A program made the position numbers and the translations under genes. Positions 7,679 to 15,180 of a DNA stretch of 28,079 nt are shown here, one piece after another. Every line of letters begins with the position of its first letter. Positions within the stretch are counted from its first letter, which is position 1. Origin of the DNA: an uncultured Bacilli bacterium (GTDB taxonomy: Bacteria; Bacillota_I; Bacilli_A; RF39; UBA660); NCBI GenBank assembly GCA_910585915.1, contig CAJUGF010000016.1, positions 1-28,079 on the forward strand, given 5' to 3'. The notes beneath the pieces are model-generated. The model made no database searches. It was not told the origin of the DNA and saw only the letters and a program-made list of their open reading frames with translations.

Positions 7679-7704
7679 AATTGGCCAGACACGTCTGACC
7701 AATT
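7679..7704. repeat. near-perfect palindrome, also found at 14788
   Basis: AATTGGCCAGAC and GTCTGACCAATT form a 12-position stem with one mismatch and a 2-base loop, just upstream of the ribosome site of the first cargo gene. A close relative with a 2-base loop occurs at 14788-14813. Confidence 0.55.
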
Positions 7705-7725
7705 GAAAGAAAGGGAAAAAATAGT

Positions 7726-8598
7726 ATGAAAAATATTGAATTTATTAGTAATGCTTATACAACGGATGAACTAAAGTTACCTATGGTTCATTTTGAAAGT
7801 AATGAAAAAGATATTTGTGTTATTTGTATTCATGGTATGTGCGGGACAATCATAGATAATTATTTTGCTACAGTATGGGGTAAATTTTTAGCAGAAAAAA
7901 ATATTGGATTTATCTATGAGCATAATAGGGGACATTCGATTGAAAATGATATTGTGATGAAGGATGGATCTTTCAAAAGATGTGGTTGTATGTATGAAAT
8001 ATTTGAAGATTCTATTTATGATATTGATTTAGCAATAGAAACTGCAAAAATAAAAGGATATAAAAGATTTATTTTATTAGGGCATAGTTATGGATGCAAC
8101 AAAGTTATTTATTATTACTACAAAAAGCGTCCAAATATTTTAGGAATAATACTTGCAAGTGCTCCTGATATGATTGGATCACACTTATCTGCACAATCTA
8201 ATGAATATAAAGAATTACTTCAAGAAGCAAAACAAAATATAGATAATGGTGAACCAACAAAATTACTTCATAAAATGATTGAGGATTACATGTATATGAG
8301 TTCACAAACTTATTATAATTGGTATCATGATGGTTCTATGCTTAATAACCTACCTGTTATAGCTAATCCAAAACATTGGGATCAATTTGAAACAATTGAT
8401 GTGCCAATTCTTACTTTTTCAGGTGCAAAGGAAGAAGATTATTATTTACATTTAGATTTATTAAAAGCAAAAGCATTAAGTTGTAGTAACTTTAAATATA
8501 AAATTATAGAAGGTACAGGTCATACTTACAGAAATAAAGAACTTGAAATTGGGAACCTAATCTATGATTGGATTAACAAGAATTTTATAGAAAGGTAA
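7726..8598 (+). CDS. alpha/beta hydrolase
   Basis: A 290-residue cytoplasmic serine hydrolase fold. The oxyanion-loop HG occurs at 36-37 (VICIHGMCG), the nucleophile elbow GHSYG places the serine at 121, and a late histidine lies in the GTGHTY segment near 275. The acid residue is probably one of the acidic residues after the VPILTFSGAKEED strand. The N-terminal half resembles DUF1749-type hydrolases. The substrate cannot be told from sequence. It is the first gene of a tight five-gene operon (8 bases to the next). An esterase or deacylase acting on a small metabolite or acyl adduct would fit its partners, but that is inference. Confidence 0.8.
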   Translation: MKNIEFISNAYTTDELKLPMVHFESNEKDICVICIHGMCGTIIDNYFATVWGKFLAEKNIGFIYEHNRGHSIENDIVMKDGSFKRCGCMYEIFEDSIYDIDLAIETAKIKGYKRFILLGHSYGCNKVIYYYYKKRPNILGIILASAPDMIGSHLSAQSNEYKELLQEAKQNIDNGEPTKLLHKMIEDYMYMSSQTYYNWYHDGSMLNNLPVIANPKHWDQFETIDVPILTFSGAKEEDYYLHLDLLKAKALSCSNFKYKIIEGTGHTYRNKELEIGNLIYDWINKNFIER

Positions 8599-8606
8599 GG
8601 AATGTT

Positions 8607-9155
8607 ATGAAGATTGGTAATTTAGAATTTAAACCTATAATAGAAAATAAAGATTTAGTTCCTACTTGTATTTACAATTTTGTGAGCACATGGAATGAAG
8701 AATTTAAAAATAGTTTTCTCGTTGCAAGAATTGACTCAGAATATGCGGATGGTGCAAAACTATGTGATAAATATAAAATAGATAGAAAAATAGGATTTAA
8801 CTGTTTAATAGTTGAATGTAAAAGAAATGACATTATTAAATATTGTGCTTTAATTGTTCCTATTGGTTATAAATATAATATGGGAAGTGTAGTAAGAAAA
8901 CATATGAATTCTAGAGTTGTATCGGTTGCACCTTTAGATTTTGTTTTAGAAAAAACAAATATGGAATATGGTAGTATTACACCAATTGGATTACCTAGTG
9001 ATTGGAAAATATTAGTTGATTCATTAATTAAAGAACAAACTAATATCATAATTGGCGGTGGACTAGTTAATTCTAAAATATCACTTCCAACAAGCATTTT
9101 TTTAAAATTACCAAATGTTGAAATACTAGAGGGTATCGCGAAAGAAATAGTTTAA
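8607..9155 (+). CDS. YbaK/EbsC-family aminoacyl-tRNA deacylase-like protein
   Basis: The 182-residue protein has the YbaK/ProX editing-domain pattern: GFNCLIVEC strand, KYCALIVP strand, a basic helix, the SITPIGLP loop, and the IIIGGGLVNSKISLP region near the end. Canonical members (YbaK, ProXp) strip misacylated amino acids from tRNA using a lysine in the first of these strands. Here that position reads asparagine, as I recall for a side branch common in Actinobacteria. Eight bases separate it from the hydrolase gene. It may edit or modify an aminoacyl-tRNA or a related adduct; catalysis is unproven. Confidence 0.75.
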   Translation: MKIGNLEFKPIIENKDLVPTCIYNFVSTWNEEFKNSFLVARIDSEYADGAKLCDKYKIDRKIGFNCLIVECKRNDIIKYCALIVPIGYKYNMGSVVRKHMNSRVVSVAPLDFVLEKTNMEYGSITPIGLPSDWKILVDSLIKEQTNIIIGGGLVNSKISLPTSIFLKLPNVEILEGIAKEIV

Positions 9156-9174
9156 TAATATATTGGAGGAAAAA

Positions 9175-10038
9175 ATGGAAAATTATAGTTTAGATGATTT
9201 AATTGAAAAATATAAATTGTCTAAAGAAGAACATAACAAAGTTTTGGAATTACTAAAAAAAGATTTATTTGCAGATAAGACTATTATTGAAAATCCATCA
9301 ATTATGTTTGTCATTGGGCAACCAGGTAGTGGAAAAACAACATTTATAAATAGTAATAATTTATCTAGGAATATAATTATAAATTCTGATGATTATCGTT
9401 CATTTAACAAATATTCTAAAGAAATATTAGATAAATATCCAACTTCTTATGCTAAACTTACAAATTTTGATGCTCATTTATGGGGCGATGAATTATTTTC
9501 TTATGCAATACAAAATGGTTATTCAGTTTTACGAGAAAAGGCACCAACTGATTATAGTCTATTAGAATTATTAAAAACATTACCTCATAACTATGATGTG
9601 GTTATAAATGTAATTGTATCAGGAAATTTAGCAAGTTTACTTGCAACAAGAGAAAGATATGAAAAAGAAATTTTAAAAAGTAAAAATGCCAAATTATCAA
9701 ATATAGAAGCACATAATAAATGTTATAACTTATTACCAGATTTCATCTTAAAATGTTTATCTCTTGGTATAAAAGTAAATTATATACTACCTATTGGCAA
9801 TCAGTTTAAAATCATTCCTGTTAAAGATGATGCTTTAGATTTATTACAAAAATTTAGAGAAGAAAGCAATGAGCTAGTTTCCCTTAATTATGATGTAAGG
9901 ATGGATAATCTTAAAAGGAATATGATAAATAGAAATGCTCCTCAGGAACAATTTGATGAACTTAAGAAAATAGAAAGTGTTTATTTTAAAATACTAAATC
10001 ATAATGATAATGATAATGAACAAATTTATAAGAAATAA
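9175..10038 (+). CDS. zeta-toxin family kinase
   Basis: Zeta toxins are P-loop kinases, several of which phosphorylate UDP-N-acetylglucosamine and poison cell-wall synthesis. Walker A GQPGSGKT is at 48-55, a SDDYR substrate loop at 71-75, and an ATRERYEKE arginine-rich lid motif follows near 160. The ATG at 9175, 5 bases after GGAGG, is preferred over an in-frame TTG at 9163. Length (287 residues) is typical. No epsilon-like antitoxin is encoded next to it: its neighbour is the YbaK-like gene. The kinase may be restrained by another operon protein, or may act as a defence effector or modifying enzyme. Confidence 0.85.
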   Translation: MENYSLDDLIEKYKLSKEEHNKVLELLKKDLFADKTIIENPSIMFVIGQPGSGKTTFINSNNLSRNIIINSDDYRSFNKYSKEILDKYPTSYAKLTNFDAHLWGDELFSYAIQNGYSVLREKAPTDYSLLELLKTLPHNYDVVINVIVSGNLASLLATRERYEKEILKSKNAKLSNIEAHNKCYNLLPDFILKCLSLGIKVNYILPIGNQFKIIPVKDDALDLLQKFREESNELVSLNYDVRMDNLKRNMINRNAPQEQFDELKKIESVYFKILNHNDNDNEQIYKK

Positions 10039-10081
10039 GGATAAAATAATTAATATTTATTAAGAAAGGAATATTTAAGTT

Positions 10082-11086
10082 ATGATAGAAAAAGAATTTA
10101 AAAACATAGTGGAAGAAATTAAACAGCAAATTAATTCTACTCAATTAGAGATATTTAGAAATGCAAATATGAACTTGCTAAAACTTTATTATAATATTGG
10201 TAAAACAATTAATGAAAATTCTAGTTGGGGAAACAAATTTATTGATGAATTAGCAATAGAATTAAAGATTACATTTCCAAATATAAAAGGGTTTTCTGTT
10301 AGAAATTTAAAAAGTATGAAGAAGTATTATATTGAATGTAGTAAGAATGAAAAAGTGCAGATGTCGTCTGCACAAATTCCATGGTCCCACAATATGTTGA
10401 TTTTAGATAAAATTCAAGATGATATTAAAAGAATTTGGTATATGAAACAAACAGCAATTAATGGTTGGAGTTATGATGTTTTGGCGTTTCAAATAAAAAG
10501 TGAGTTATATGAAAGACAGGTTTTAGGAGATAAACCTAATAACTTCAATGAATCATTGTCTAGTCCCCAAAGTGAATTGGCAAAAGATATGATGAAAGAT
10601 CCTTATATTTTAAATTTAACAGGATTAAAACAAAATTATATTGAAACAGAATTAGAACAAGCAATGGTTGAAAAAATTAAAACAGTATTGCTAGAACTAG
10701 GTAATGGATTTAGTTTCGTTGGAAATCAATATAAATTGGAAGTTGGGAATAAAGACTATTTTATAGATTTATTGTTTTATCATACTAAATTACATTGCTA
10801 CATAGTTGTTGAATTAAAAAACACTGAATTTAAGCCTGAATATGCTGGCAAAGTAAATTTTTATTTGTCAGCAGTGGATGATTTAGTTAAAGATGAACAA
10901 GACAATCCTAGCATTGGAATAATTCTTTGTAGAGAAAAGGATAAATTTTCAGTTGAATATGCTCTAAAAGATATAAATAAACCTATTGGAGTTAGTTCTT
11001 ATGAAATATCTAAATTTTTACCAAAAGATGTATTAGAATCTTTACCTACAGAAGAGGAACTAAATTTACATATTGATATTGAATAA
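10082..11086 (+). CDS. DUF1016 (YhcG-like) PDDEXK nuclease
   Basis: A two-domain protein of 334 residues. The N-terminal DUF1016 region (about 10-140) contains the IPWSHNMLI block characteristic of the family. The C-terminal PDDEXK nuclease fold has D229 (DYFIDLLFYH) and E244-x-K246 (VVELKN). Relatives are scattered on mobile elements and in defence islands; their biochemical role is poorly defined. It follows the zeta gene by 43 bases. An internal perfect inverted repeat (GTGCAGA/TCTGCAC, 10355-10373) lies within the coding sequence. A decayed relative sits near 14690. Confidence 0.9.
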   Translation: MIEKEFKNIVEEIKQQINSTQLEIFRNANMNLLKLYYNIGKTINENSSWGNKFIDELAIELKITFPNIKGFSVRNLKSMKKYYIECSKNEKVQMSSAQIPWSHNMLILDKIQDDIKRIWYMKQTAINGWSYDVLAFQIKSELYERQVLGDKPNNFNESLSSPQSELAKDMMKDPYILNLTGLKQNYIETELEQAMVEKIKTVLLELGNGFSFVGNQYKLEVGNKDYFIDLLFYHTKLHCYIVVELKNTEFKPEYAGKVNFYLSAVDDLVKDEQDNPSIGIILCREKDKFSVEYALKDINKPIGVSSYEISKFLPKDVLESLPTEEELNLHIDIE

Positions 11087-11124
11087 AATGACAAAATACA
11101 AAATGGTTGTAAGGAGGCAATAAC

Positions 11125-12516
11125 TTGAAAAAGAAATTAGATAATCCTAAAGTATTTATATCATATGCGTGGTCTACTAAAGAATATGATGAAAGAGTTA
11201 TTAATTTTGCATCAAGACTGAGACAAGATGGAATTGATGTATTGCTGGATAAATGGATGATAGATCCAGGTGCAGATACTGTAAATTTTATGGAAAAATG
11301 TGTTAAAGATTCAACTGTTACTTACGTTATAATGTTATTAGATAAAAAATATACTGAAAAAGCGGACAGTAGAAAAGGTGGAGTAGGTATTGAAACACAA
11401 ATTATCTCAAATGAAGTTTATAATGATGTAGAACAAAGTAAATTTATTCCTATTATTTTTGATAGGGGTGAAAATGGAGAAGTGTATGTTCCAGTATACT
11501 TAAAAACTAGATTTTATTATGATATGACAAAAGATGATGTTGAAGAAGAGTATATGAATTTAGTTAAACATATATATGGAGTGGAAGTATATAAAAAACC
11601 AGAATTGGGTCAAAAACCATCATGGGTAGACAGTGATAGTCAAAAGGTGGATCCCCTGAAATTCAAAATTATTAATTCAAACAATACTATAAATATATTA
11701 AGTGATTTACTTAATGAAATTAAAAATTTTAAAATTGATGATAATATTAGTGATGATGAACAAGTACTAGCTAAATACAATAATACGACAATATATAGAG
11801 ATTGTTTACTTGAATTTTTTGTAAAGAATAATGAAAATGATTTTTTCTTAGATGAGATATTGGATTTCTATGATGAATTGAAAAAGTGGAATAAAGAAAA
11901 TAGTAGTTTAAAGTTAGAAATATGGCAATCTTTTATACATGAAACTTTTATATATTTGGTGGCAGTACTATTTAGACATAAAAAGTATTCAATGATAAAT
12001 ACATTAATTACTAAAAGTTATTTTGAAAATAGAAAAGTTATACCATCATGTGAATATTTTTATTCATGTGAATATTTAAATTTAGAAAAAAGTAAAAAGA
12101 ATATGGATGATAAAAATTATTTATCTCCTATTGCTCAACTATGGATTGAAAATATATATGAATCTAAAGCATCCAAAAATGATTTTATATTTGCTGATTT
12201 GCTGATTTATAATTTATCTATATTGTTATTAGATGTAAGTTGGGATTGGTTTCCAGTTACATACATATATAGTGGTGGAATTTATCATAATAGTTGTTTA
12301 GCAGATTTTTCAATAAAATTAAAATCTAAATATGAATTAAATAGGTATAATGAGTTATTTGGAAATAAAGATATTGAAGCATTAAAAAAAGTATTTAGAA
12401 AAATGGAAGATATTTGTAAGAATAGACAAAATAGATATAGATATCAAAATTCTTTTGATTGTGCAGAACTAATAACAGATTTTGTTAAAGTAGATGAAAT
12501 TGGTAGTGTTAATTAA
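11125..12516 (+). CDS. SEFIR-domain protein, likely defence effector
   Basis: The first 150 residues form a SEFIR domain (a TIR relative): FISYAWS at 11-17, LLDKWMIDPG at 40-49, FMEKCV near 55-60, and the signature GGVGIETQII at 85-94 with E90. Bacterial SEFIR proteins have been reported to protect against phage by depleting NAD and killing the infected cell. Residues 180-463 are helical, rich in aromatic and charged residues, and match nothing I know; this part could sense the trigger. Start is TTG with AAGGAGG eight bases upstream. It is the last cargo gene, ending 6 bases before the right attachment repeat. Confidence 0.85.
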   Translation: MKKKLDNPKVFISYAWSTKEYDERVINFASRLRQDGIDVLLDKWMIDPGADTVNFMEKCVKDSTVTYVIMLLDKKYTEKADSRKGGVGIETQIISNEVYNDVEQSKFIPIIFDRGENGEVYVPVYLKTRFYYDMTKDDVEEEYMNLVKHIYGVEVYKKPELGQKPSWVDSDSQKVDPLKFKIINSNNTINILSDLLNEIKNFKIDDNISDDEQVLAKYNNTTIYRDCLLEFFVKNNENDFFLDEILDFYDELKKWNKENSSLKLEIWQSFIHETFIYLVAVLFRHKKYSMINTLITKSYFENRKVIPSCEYFYSCEYLNLEKSKKNMDDKNYLSPIAQLWIENIYESKASKNDFIFADLLIYNLSILLLDVSWDWFPVTYIYSGGIYHNSCLADFSIKLKSKYELNRYNELFGNKDIEALKKVFRKMEDICKNRQNRYRYQNSFDCAELITDFVKVDEIGSVN

Positions 12517-12522
12517 ATGAAT

Positions 12523-12555
12523 TTTAGGTGCTATTTAGGTGCTAAAATCCATAAA
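12523..12555. repeat. attR-like direct repeat
   Basis: The 26-bp core is identical to 2356-2381, and six of the next seven bases also match. It marks the right end of the element, immediately after the SEFIR stop codon. What follows is the flanking accessory DNA. Confidence 0.85.
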
Positions 12556-12569
12556 CTTTACTAAAATTA

Positions 12570-12790
12570 ATTGGTAAGTTTTAATCAAAATTAAACTAAA
12601 ATATAATAAAAATAAAGGGAAAATGATTTTTTAATTTAAAAGGGTACGAAAAAATTTCGCCCCCTGAAGGAGCCGAAAGGCTCCATTTTTGTTTTTAGAA
12701 ATTAAATTTTGTTAAAATTAATACAAAAAAGTTTAAAAAGTGTTAATTTTTGATTAAAAAAATAAATAAAAAATGCTACTTAATATTTCT
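12570..12790. repeat. boundary segment, copy A (related to 14440-14660)
   Basis: This gene-free stretch shares an ordered series of blocks with 14440-14660: TTTTAATCAAAATT, CTGAAGGAGCC plus terminator stem, AAAGTTTAAAAA, GTTAATTT, GATTAAAAAA and AATGCTACTTAA. The same order and similar spacing indicate duplicated flanking DNA that has since diverged. Confidence 0.65.
12669..12696 (+). terminator. rho-independent terminator
   Basis: GGAGCC-GAAA-GGCTCC is a 6-bp GC-rich stem with a stable tetraloop, followed by a T-rich tail. It could end cargo transcription beyond attR. The CCCCCTGAAGGAGC lead-in is shared with the terminator at 2276. Confidence 0.75.
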
Positions 12791-12856
12791 AAAGAAGATG
12801 CTTAATTTATTCTAAAAAATAAACATTTTTGGTAAAATATTATTGAGGTGATAAAA

Positions 12857-14304
12857 ATGACTTTATCAAAAATAAATAAAAAAATCACTTTAGAATATTT
12901 AAAAGAATCTGAAAATTTATACTATGATCGAAAGTCAGCAAAAATTGATTTAAAATTAGTGCTAATGAAGTAATGGCATTTGCTAATGCTCAAGGTGGGG
13001 TATTAGCAGTTGGAATTAATGATAATGGTGAAATTGAGGGTTTTAATAAGTATGGAATTAATAAATTTAATGAAGCTCAAAAAATTGTAAGTTCTTATTT
13101 AAAACCTACTCCAATTTGTAATTGCGAGATAATTGAAATAAATAATGTAAAAGGTGAAGATGACAAAATACTTTTATATCATATTGAACCATCTATGAAT
13201 AGAGTAATAAGAAATGTTAAAGACGAAGTATATTTGAGACAAGGCGATTCATCTTGTAAATTAACATATGATCAAATTAAAAGTTTAGAATATGATAGAA
13301 ATGAAACAAATTTTGAAAATCAAATTGTTTGGGACTCAAATATTGAAGACATAGATAGTGAAGTTGTAGAAGTATTTAAGAAGAAAATTGATACTATTGA
13401 TAATGATATTTCAGTTTTGAAAGCAAGAGGATATCTTAGAGAAGTAAAAGGTGATATTAAATTTACAAACGCTGGTATGTTATTGTTTGGAAAAAATCCT
13501 TCAATTTATTTTCCTTGTTCTCGTTTAAGAGTAATTAAATTTGAGGGAAATGATTTTCAAACAGGAACATCAATGAATATTATAAAAGAAAAGACATTTG
13601 ACAAAAATTTGTATAAGATTTTAAACGAAGCTAAAGAATTTATAAATTCACAATTACGTGAATTTAGCTATTTAAATAAAGAAGGTGTTTTTGAAAAACA
13701 TCTTGAATATCCAGAGTTCGCCTGGTATGAAGGAATTGTAAATGCTGTTACACATAGAGATTATTCTAATAGTGGGGAGCAAATTATTGTGAAAATATAT
13801 AACAATAGAATGGAGATTTCTTCTCCAGGCAAACTTGGCGGTTTTGTTACTTTAGATACAATGCGTGTAAAAAGATATTCAAGAAATCCACAAATTGCAA
13901 GAGCTTTAGTTGAATTTGGTATAGTTAGAGAATTGAATGAAGGAGTAAAAAGAATTTATAAAGAGATGTATGATTTTAATTTAAATGAACCAATTTATTC
14001 AGAGCCTGATAGAAATTCTGTATTGTTAGTTTTAGATAATGATATTGAAAATAGATCTAATATAAATAAAATGGCTAATAATGATAGTGTAAAACATATA
14101 TGGAATGAATTGACTTATCCTGAGCAAAAAGCTATTGAATTTATTATAAATAATAGTGGAGCGACAAGAGAGGAAATTAGTAATATAATAGGTAGAAGTA
14201 AAACAACTGCAATTAATTTATTAAATAAATTGATTGATAAAGAGTTGATTGTTTGGACTGGTACTTCAAAAAAAGATGTTTATGGAAAGTATATAATTAA
14301 ATAA
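12857..14304 (+). pseudogene. frameshifted AlbA_2/HATPase_c_4 putative DNA-binding protein
   Basis: An ATG at 12857 with a GAGGTG site opens a 38-codon frame that stops at 12973. The frame shifts between about 12947 and 12960 in an A/T-rich stretch, after which SANEVMAFANAQGGVLAVGI continues the AlbA_2 domain. Downstream are the HATPase_c_4 region (EGIVNAVTHRDY, then RNPQIARALVEFG) and a C-terminal winged helix (SGATREEISNIIG). Restored length would be about 482 residues, normal for this COG2865-type family, whose members are regulators or defence components. The remaining frame (12973-14304) has no ribosome site at its first ATG. A sequencing error could also explain the shift. Confidence 0.75.
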
Positions 14305-14324
14305 ATTATACTTATAGCACAATC

Positions 14325-14384
14325 CAGAACAGAGCAGAACAATTCAGAACAGAGCAGAACAATTCAGAACAGGGCAGAACAATT
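14325..14384. repeat. three tandem copies of a 20-bp unit
   Basis: CAGAACAGAGCAGAACAATT occurs at 14325-14344 and 14345-14364 exactly, and at 14365-14384 with one A-to-G change. Each unit also holds two CAGAAC half-repeats. It starts 21 bases after the stop of the AlbA_2 remnant. It could be slippage expansion or a protein-binding iteron. Confidence 0.9.
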
Positions 14385-14400
14385 GGAACATCTATCAAAA

Positions 14401-14430
14401 AATTTCTAGGTAGCAAAATCTTGAACTTTT
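14401..14430. repeat. decayed attachment-site-like sequence
   Basis: The stretch around TTTCTAGGTAGCAAAATC followed by GAACTTTTA resembles the right half of attR and its flank (TTTAGGTGCTAAAATC then AAACTTTA). It occupies the same position relative to boundary copy B as attR does to copy A. It probably marks the end of an older insertion; similarity is partial. Confidence 0.4.
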
Positions 14431-14439
14431 ATATTTATA

Positions 14440-14660
14440 CTTTAATTTATTTTAATCAAAATTGGGAAAAAATAAACAAAATTCAAAGAAAAATACAGGC
14501 TTTAAAATTAAATAAACCAAAATTTAATAGCTATCTGAAGGAGCCGAAGGCTCCACCTTTTATTATTATTAATTAATTTTATTTAAAATCATTATGAAAA
14601 AGTTTAAAAAATGTTAATTTGGATTAAAAAACTTTCAAAAAATGCTACTTAAAATAGATA
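14440..14660. repeat. boundary segment, copy B (related to 12570-12790)
   Basis: It has the same block order as copy A, including the CTGAAGGAGCC terminator and the AAAGTTTAAAAA, GTTAATTT and AATGCTACTTAA blocks. It supports an array of insertions at one site. Confidence 0.65.
14540..14560 (+). terminator. rho-independent terminator
   Basis: GGAGCC-GAA-GGCTCC stem followed by ACCTTTTATTATT. It is the third copy of the CTGAAGGAGC-type terminator in this window. Confidence 0.6.
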
Positions 14661-14689
14661 ACATTTAATAAGTGTTATAAAATAAGCAA

Positions 14690-14785
14690 TACTATTATGA
14701 ACTAATTAAGGTAGCAAATGTGCAGATATCATCTGCGTAATTTTATACTCAAAAAATTTAAGATAATATTAAATGTTATGTTTAA
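14690..14785 (+). pseudogene. DUF1016 nuclease fragment
   Basis: Around 14690-14775 the DNA matches the middle of the DUF1016 gene at 10320-10440 in broken form. TACTATTATGAACTAATTAA parallels the KYYIECSK region, GTGCAGATATCATCTGC parallels the GTGCAGA palindrome, and AAAATTTAAGATAATATTAA parallels the DKIQDDIK codons. The IPWSHN block and the rest of the gene are missing. Confidence 0.4.
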
Positions 14786-14787
14786 TA

Positions 14788-14813
14788 AATTGGTCAGTCG
14801 TGACTGACTAATT
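14788..14813. repeat. near-perfect palindrome, relative of 7679-7704
   Basis: AATTGGTCAGTC and GACTGACTAATT form a 12-bp stem (one G-U) with a 2-base loop. The outer stem and spacing match the palindrome at 7679, while several inner bases differ in compensating fashion. Confidence 0.55.
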
Positions 14814-14841
14814 TGAAAAGTTGTGAGATGAAAATATAAAA

Positions 14842-15113
14842 TGTAATATAGAATATATTGGAAAAATTAGGCAAGAGATAGCTAAATATTATTATACTGT
14901 TTATAAATCTTTTGCTTACGATAAATCGAGAAATAAACTTGATGAATGTTTTTGGATTAATAAAGAAATATATGATAATATATTAAGTGAAATGAAATTA
15001 AGGATATAAATATTAGATATGAAAATATTTTAGAAAGTGTTATTGGAAGTATAATGTTAGCTGAACTAAATAATATATCATTAGAAATAATAAAATTAGA
15101 GAAACTGGTATAA
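14842..15113 (+). pseudogene. decayed small gene of unknown function
   Basis: Two successive open frames (about 14842-15009 and 15003-15113) read as one plausible protein of about 90 residues interrupted by a frameshift near 15005. It begins around NIEYIGKIRQEIAKYYY and has the helical, charged composition of the nearby genes. There is no start codon in the first frame. I do not recognise a family. The rest of 14305-15180 holds the repeats, terminator and remnants listed separately. Confidence 0.35.
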
Positions 15114-15180
15114 ATAACTATTATAATGACAATAAGAACATACCACATTATATTAATTATAAGAAGGAAGAAAAATTGAA

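Larger units (their letters stand above)
2356..12548. mobile_element. integrative mobilizable element, about 10.2 kb, with defence-like cargo
   Basis: A perfect 26-bp direct repeat brackets a tyrosine integrase, MobV relaxase, oriT-like hairpins, RepA-like ATPase, small HTH protein, double-HTH regulator and a five-gene cargo operon. There is no type IV secretion gene, so it could move only by borrowing a helper's conjugation pore, which defines an integrative mobilizable element. Leftward genes handle mobility and rightward genes are control and cargo. AGA-dominated arginine codons contrast with flanking recG. Every recognisable mobility gene is intact, so the element may still be active. Confidence 0.85.

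Noticed and set aside
9163..9175. TTG at 9163 as the start of the zeta-type gene
   Set aside because: It overlaps the GGAGG ribosome site that properly serves the ATG at 9175.
14325..14384. Possible CRISPR array
   Set aside because: The 20-bp units are directly abutting with no spacers and there are no cas genes.
14957..15148. 63-codon minus-strand hydrophobic ORF
   Set aside because: It is antisense to the decayed gene at 14842-15113; the Ile-rich composition reflects AT-rich DNA and no ribosome site is present.
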